A DNA stretch of 64,000 nt. It comes from Lachnospiraceae bacterium. GTDB lineage: Bacteria; Bacillota_A; Clostridia; Lachnospirales; Lachnospiraceae. Where the stretch lies: positions 28,008-92,007 of the forward strand of contig JAFOYH010000020.1 of the NCBI GenBank assembly GCA_017391465.1. The letters run 5' to 3'. This document shows, piece by piece, positions 60,368-64,000 of this stretch; within the stretch, counting starts at the first letter, position 1; each line of letters begins with the position of its first letter. Under the pieces are notes generated by a model that ran no database searches, was not told where the DNA came from, and saw only the letters and a program-made list of their open reading frames with translations. Position numbers and translations under genes: made by a program.

Positions 60368-61702
60368 TTAAAATTTTACGACATATGTGCTGCCAATATA
60401 TTCCCCTGTAAGATCCAGATCATTTAAAATCCATGGAACCAAATTCTCACTAGCATTATGAATACGTTCCATCCCTTCTTCGGTTACAATTTGATTAAAT
60501 GATTCCGGATCATTTTTAACTTCCAAAGCTGGAAGCACAAAAATATCATCATCCGTATAAGTAATACAAGTTGGTGTTAAAGAGAAACCTGTAATTTTTG
60601 CTTTCTTGCTGCCTTCTTTATTAATAATGACATCCAGAATCACACTTATATCATTATCAATACCAGATGACGTTTTATATTGTTCACAGCCTAAAAACGT
60701 CCCAAGAGAATAGATTGCAATTCCTTTTTTATCAGATCCATCTGTATCTTTTAATGTGCGAATTTCCATCGGCTGAACTGCATAAGGTTCTGTACCAATA
60801 ATAATATCTGCACCTGCTTCGAACAACTGATCAAAAAGTTCTTTTCGTTCTTCTTCTGGTTTAAAAGAACTAACTTCACCACCGTAAATCATGGCTACAA
60901 CGAAATCGGCACCCGAACGTCGCATCGAACGGACATCCGAAATCATCTGTTCGATTTTGGATGCATCATAATTATCCAAGTGATTAATCGCAAATTCATC
61001 ATCACTGTTAAGTGTTTTGTTTAATCCATTTGTATATGCCAGATAACCAATCTTAAGACCTTCTGTAGAGACAATATTATAACGTTTATCCTGAACGGTT
61101 TTGACCGTTCCTACAGATTGCAAACCCGCTTTATCCAGATAATCCAATGTAGCCTTGACACCAGAATATCCAAAATCCCCTGAATGATCATTCGCTGTCT
61201 GAACCATTGAAATACCAGCGTCTTTCATATTTTTTGCAGCAACTTCCGGTACATTATACAGAAATCCTGCTGTTCCATACTGGTCAAAAACCTCTTCGTA
61301 ATCTTCGTCCGGTCCTGCCATAACAGCTTCAAGGTTGGCAGCTACATAATTTGAAGACTTAAGATAACGACTTATATAACGAAAACTTTCAGAAAAATCA
61401 AAACTTTCGGAGGATTCATTATAATAACGTTCTAATTGACCACTTTCAAATGTGATATCACCAACAAATGATAATTTAATTTCCTGGTGACTCACACTTG
61501 AAACATAATCCATAACCTGATTCTCAACAGATAAACTGTCCAATGTCACTTTATCATTGGCTTTAAGTTTACCACTGCCCTCACTGATTTCATACGCATA
61601 TTTTCCAATTGCTTCACTTGCATAAATATCTGATATGATATAAAATCCGATAAAAAATGCAGCACACATACCTACATAAAGGAGTCTTTTAATTTCATTC
61701 AT
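60368..61702 (-). CDS. CapA family protein with altered metal motifs
   Basis: This 444-residue exported protein has an N-terminal TM/signal segment (LLYVGMCAAFFIGFYIISDIY) and the CapA/metallophosphoesterase-like domain: LSFVGDITFE, YVAANLEAVM, TANDHSGDFGYSG, MIYGGEVSSF and IIGTEPYAVQPMEI. The usual second-half motifs H-W-G-x-E and G-x-H-P-H-x-x-Q are here YGGE and GTEPYAVQ, so key histidines are replaced. It may be catalytically different. It follows alaS by 27 bases. CapA proteins are linked to poly-gamma-glutamate synthesis, but no other capsule genes are nearby. Confidence 0.88.
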   Translation of the reverse strand: MNEIKRLLYVGMCAAFFIGFYIISDIYASEAIGKYAYEISEGSGKLKANDKVTLDSLSVENQVMDYVSSVSHQEIKLSFVGDITFESGQLERYYNESSESFDFSESFRYISRYLKSSNYVAANLEAVMAGPDEDYEEVFDQYGTAGFLYNVPEVAAKNMKDAGISMVQTANDHSGDFGYSGVKATLDYLDKAGLQSVGTVKTVQDKRYNIVSTEGLKIGYLAYTNGLNKTLNSDDEFAINHLDNYDASKIEQMISDVRSMRRSGADFVVAMIYGGEVSSFKPEEERKELFDQLFEAGADIIIGTEPYAVQPMEIRTLKDTDGSDKKGIAIYSLGTFLGCEQYKTSSGIDNDISVILDVIINKEGSKKAKITGFSLTPTCITYTDDDIFVLPALEVKNDPESFNQIVTEEGMERIHNASENLVPWILNDLDLTGEYIGSTYVVKF

Positions 61703-61729
61703 AGGTTCTCCTCCATAAGGTCAGACTCA

Positions 61730-64000
61730 TTAGTGAATCTGAGATTCAAGAACAACTTTTGCCTCTGCCAATGCAGCATCAATACCTGCTGGATTTTTAC
61801 CGCCAGCCTGAGCCATATTTGGACGACCGCCGCCACCGCCGCCAACAAGTTTAGCAATCGATTTAATCATATTGCCGGCATGTGCACCTTTTGTAATAGC
61901 ACCATCTGTTGCCATTGTAATTAAGTTTACTTTATTATCTGCAGCAGATGCAAGAACAATTACACCGTCACCCATCTTTTCTTTCAGCTGGTCACCGAGA
62001 TTTCTAAGGCCATTCATATCTACATTATCAATCTTCACTGCAAGTAATTTTACGCCTGCAACTTCGATGACCTGATCCATAACATCACCCATAGCATCTT
62101 TGGCCATCTGATTTTTAAGCTTATCATTTTCACGATGTGCTTCTTTAAGTTCATCCTGAAGTGTTTCAATACGACGTACAAGCTGTGCAGGTTCGCATTT
62201 TGCAGCAGCTGCAGCTGCATTAAGAGATGCTTCGATATTATTGTAATATTCAACAACCCCCTGACCTGTAAGAGCTTCAATACGACGAACGCCTGCAGCT
62301 ACACCAGCTTCAGATACGATCTTAAATAACGCGATTGTTGCTGTATTAGATACATGAGTACCACCACAAAGTTCTTTAGAGAAATCGCCCATGGATACAA
62401 CACGTACATCATCTGCGTATTTTTCACCAAACAATGCCATGGCACCTGTTTTCTTAGCGTCTTCAATATTCATTACTTTTGTAAGCACAGGAAGTGCAGC
62501 TGCAATTTCTGCATTGACAATATCTTCAACTTTTTTGATTTCTTCTGCAGACATCGCAGAGAAATGTGTAAAGTCGAAACGAAGATGTTTGTCATTGTTG
62601 CTGGAACCTGCCTGTTCAACATGGTTTCCAAGAACTGTCTTTAATGCTTTCTGAAGTAAATGTGTTGCGCTGTGGTTTTTACATGTAGCCGCACGTTTTG
62701 CTTCATTTACAGAAAGTGTTACGGTATCCCCTGTTTTAAACATACCTGCTGTTACAGTTCCAACATGTCCAATCTTTCCTCCCTGAAGTTTGATCGTATC
62801 TTTAACTTCAAAGACACTGTCTCCAAGTGTAATTACACCATGGTCACCTTCCTGACCACCGCTTGTTGCATAAAATGGTGTCTTTTCTGTAAAAATTGTA
62901 CCATTCTGACCATCTACAAGAGCTTCAACAATCTCAGATTCTGTCGTAAGAACAGTCACTGGAGATTCGAATGTTAAGTAATCATAACCTACAAATTCAG
63001 ATGTGACCGCAGCATCGATGGACTGATATACAGTAACATCCGCACCCATATAGTTTGAAACTTTACGTGCTGCACGTGCTTTATCCTTCTGTTCTTTCAT
63101 TGCTGCAGCAAAACCTGCTTCATCGATAGTGATTCCGTCTTCTTCAAGAATTTCTTCTGTAAGATCCATTGGGAATCCATAAGTATCATATAATTTAAAT
63201 GCATCTGTTCCTGAAAGAACTTTTTCACCTTTTGCAAGAAGTTCTTCTTTCATATCAGCAAGAATGTTTAAGCCCTGGTCGATTGTTTTATTAAATTTTT
63301 CTTCTTCTTCTGTAATCACACGTGTGATGAATTCCTGACGTTCATCGAGTTCCGGATAACCATCTTTAGATACAGCAATAACAACTTTACTTAATCCGGA
63401 CAAGAAGTTACCCTGAATACCAAGAAGACGGCCATGACGTGCTGCACGACGAAGAAGACGACGAAGAACATAGCCGCGACCTTCATTGGATGGCATAATA
63501 CCATCAGAAACCATAAATGTTACAGAACGTATATGGTCTGTGATCAAACGGATAGATACGTCTTTATCGGCATTTTCTTTATAAACTGCACCGGCAAGAC
63601 GACATACTTCTTCGCGAAGTGCTTTTAATGTATCTACATCAAAGATAGAATCTACATCCTGTACAACAGATGCAAGACGTTCGAGACCCATACCTGTATC
63701 AATGTTTTTATGTTCAAGTGTTTCGTAATTTCCATTGCCATCATTATTAAACTGAGTAAATACGTTGTTCCAGATTTCCATGAAACGATCACATTCACAA
63801 CCGACTGTACAATCCGGACTGCCACAACCGTATTTTTCACCACGATCATAGTAAATTTCAGAACATGGACCACAAGGACCTGCACCATGTTCCCAGAAGT
63901 TATCTTCTTTTCCAAAACGGAAAATTCTTTCCGGAGCAATGCCCATCTCTTTATTCCAGATATCAAATGCTTCATCATCATCAACATACACGGATGGATA
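61730..64000 (-). CDS. alaS: Alanyl-tRNA synthetase, N-terminus missing
   Basis: AlaRS charges tRNA-Ala and edits mischarged serine. The window contains 756 residues up to the stop; the start lies outside. Visible parts are the late aminoacylation core (GPCGPCSEIYYDRG, NKDVSIRLITDHIRS, DGIMPSNEGRGYVLRRLLRRAARHG), the editing domain with NHSATHLLQKAL and CGGTHVSNTATI, and a C-Ala domain ending GGGGGGRPNMAQAGGK. Reading frame is open to the edge. No T-box can be assessed because the 5' end is missing. Confidence 0.97.
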   Translation of the reverse strand, partial: YPSVYVDDDEAFDIWNKEMGIAPERIFRFGKEDNFWEHGAGPCGPCSEIYYDRGEKYGCGSPDCTVGCECDRFMEIWNNVFTQFNNDGNGNYETLEHKNIDTGMGLERLASVVQDVDSIFDVDTLKALREEVCRLAGAVYKENADKDVSIRLITDHIRSVTFMVSDGIMPSNEGRGYVLRRLLRRAARHGRLLGIQGNFLSGLSKVVIAVSKDGYPELDERQEFITRVITEEEEKFNKTIDQGLNILADMKEELLAKGEKVLSGTDAFKLYDTYGFPMDLTEEILEEDGITIDEAGFAAAMKEQKDKARAARKVSNYMGADVTVYQSIDAAVTSEFVGYDYLTFESPVTVLTTESEIVEALVDGQNGTIFTEKTPFYATSGGQEGDHGVITLGDSVFEVKDTIKLQGGKIGHVGTVTAGMFKTGDTVTLSVNEAKRAATCKNHSATHLLQKALKTVLGNHVEQAGSSNNDKHLRFDFTHFSAMSAEEIKKVEDIVNAEIAAALPVLTKVMNIEDAKKTGAMALFGEKYADDVRVVSMGDFSKELCGGTHVSNTATIALFKIVSEAGVAAGVRRIEALTGQGVVEYYNNIEASLNAAAAAAKCEPAQLVRRIETLQDELKEAHRENDKLKNQMAKDAMGDVMDQVIEVAGVKLLAVKIDNVDMNGLRNLGDQLKEKMGDGVIVLASAADNKVNLITMATDGAITKGAHAGNMIKSIAKLVGGGGGGRPNMAQAGGKNPAGIDAALAEAKVVLESQIH

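Noticed and set aside
1..64000. Defence system, toxin-antitoxin pair, prophage or transposon
   Set aside because: Every sizeable ORF maps to a housekeeping or conserved-unknown family; no nuclease-effector, methyltransferase, transposase or inverted terminal repeat was seen.

Overview
The window is a 64 kb piece of low-GC Gram-positive chromosome. The most likely source is an anaerobic spore-forming Clostridium-like Firmicute, probably near the Lachnospiraceae. The reasons are strong AGGAGG-type ribosome binding sites, TTG and GTG starts, sporulation genes (yqfC, yqfD, a BofC-like protein), MinE together with DivIVA, LexA/YneA, an RNase E/G homologue, type III glutamine synthetase, and an L27 with the Firmicutes cleavable leader plus its protease Prp. 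It is almost entirely housekeeping sequence. I see no transposase, prophage, CRISPR array, tRNA, rRNA, restriction system or toxin-antitoxin pair. The family assignments rest on motifs read by eye; no database search was run.

Plus-strand half (1-16.4 kb): the end of a DUF512 protein, der and plsY; a three-gene ABC importer (lipoprotein, permease, ATPase) with a hairpin after the binding protein; a small membrane protein; a radical-SAM pair (TIGR03960/TIGR03936), a short RNase G and a PAP2 phosphatase; a cytidylate-kinase-like protein; then the L21 leader and the ribosome/GTPase operon rplU-prp-rpmA, obg-yhbY-nadD-yqeK-rsfS. This part ends in a divergent SOS locus, lexA (minus) and a yneA-like division inhibitor (plus), with SOS-box-like palindromes in and around the promoters.

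Minus-strand half (16.4-64 kb, read right to left): alaS (cut by the window edge), a CapA-like protein, rpsU, then a sporulation/RNA/division run yqfC-yqfD-phoH-ybeY-DUF3048-MATE flippase-BofC-like. Two flavoproteins, proB-ynzC-MTHFS-proA, miaB and glutamine synthetase III follow. Next is mutS-mutL-miaA-methionine gamma-lyase-like, with its own promoter and terminator, then the rod-shape and site-selection cluster radC-mreBCD-mrdA-minDE-rodA-mgsA and a D,D-carboxypeptidase. After that come a small P-loop protein, a DUF378 membrane protein on the plus strand, the ylm-type division cluster (TIGR01212 radical SAM, HlyD-like, yggS, sepF, yggT, ylmH, divIVA), aroB-lspA-rluD and ttcA-xer.

The genes form a coherent growth programme: cell-wall elongation (MreBCD, PBP2, RodA), division placement (MinDE, SepF, DivIVA, YneA checkpoint), ribosome maturation (Der, Obg, RsfS, YbeY, YhbY, Prp) and DNA repair (MutSL, LexA). 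I did not find a clearly undescribed system. The points most worth a second look are the absent minC between mrdA and minD, a roughly 230-residue insertion in PBP2, a perfect 17-bp inverted repeat in the yneA leader, an RNase G without its zinc-link motif, a CapA-like protein lacking the usual histidines, and a small membrane ORF whose ribosome binding site is buried in the preceding terminator stem.
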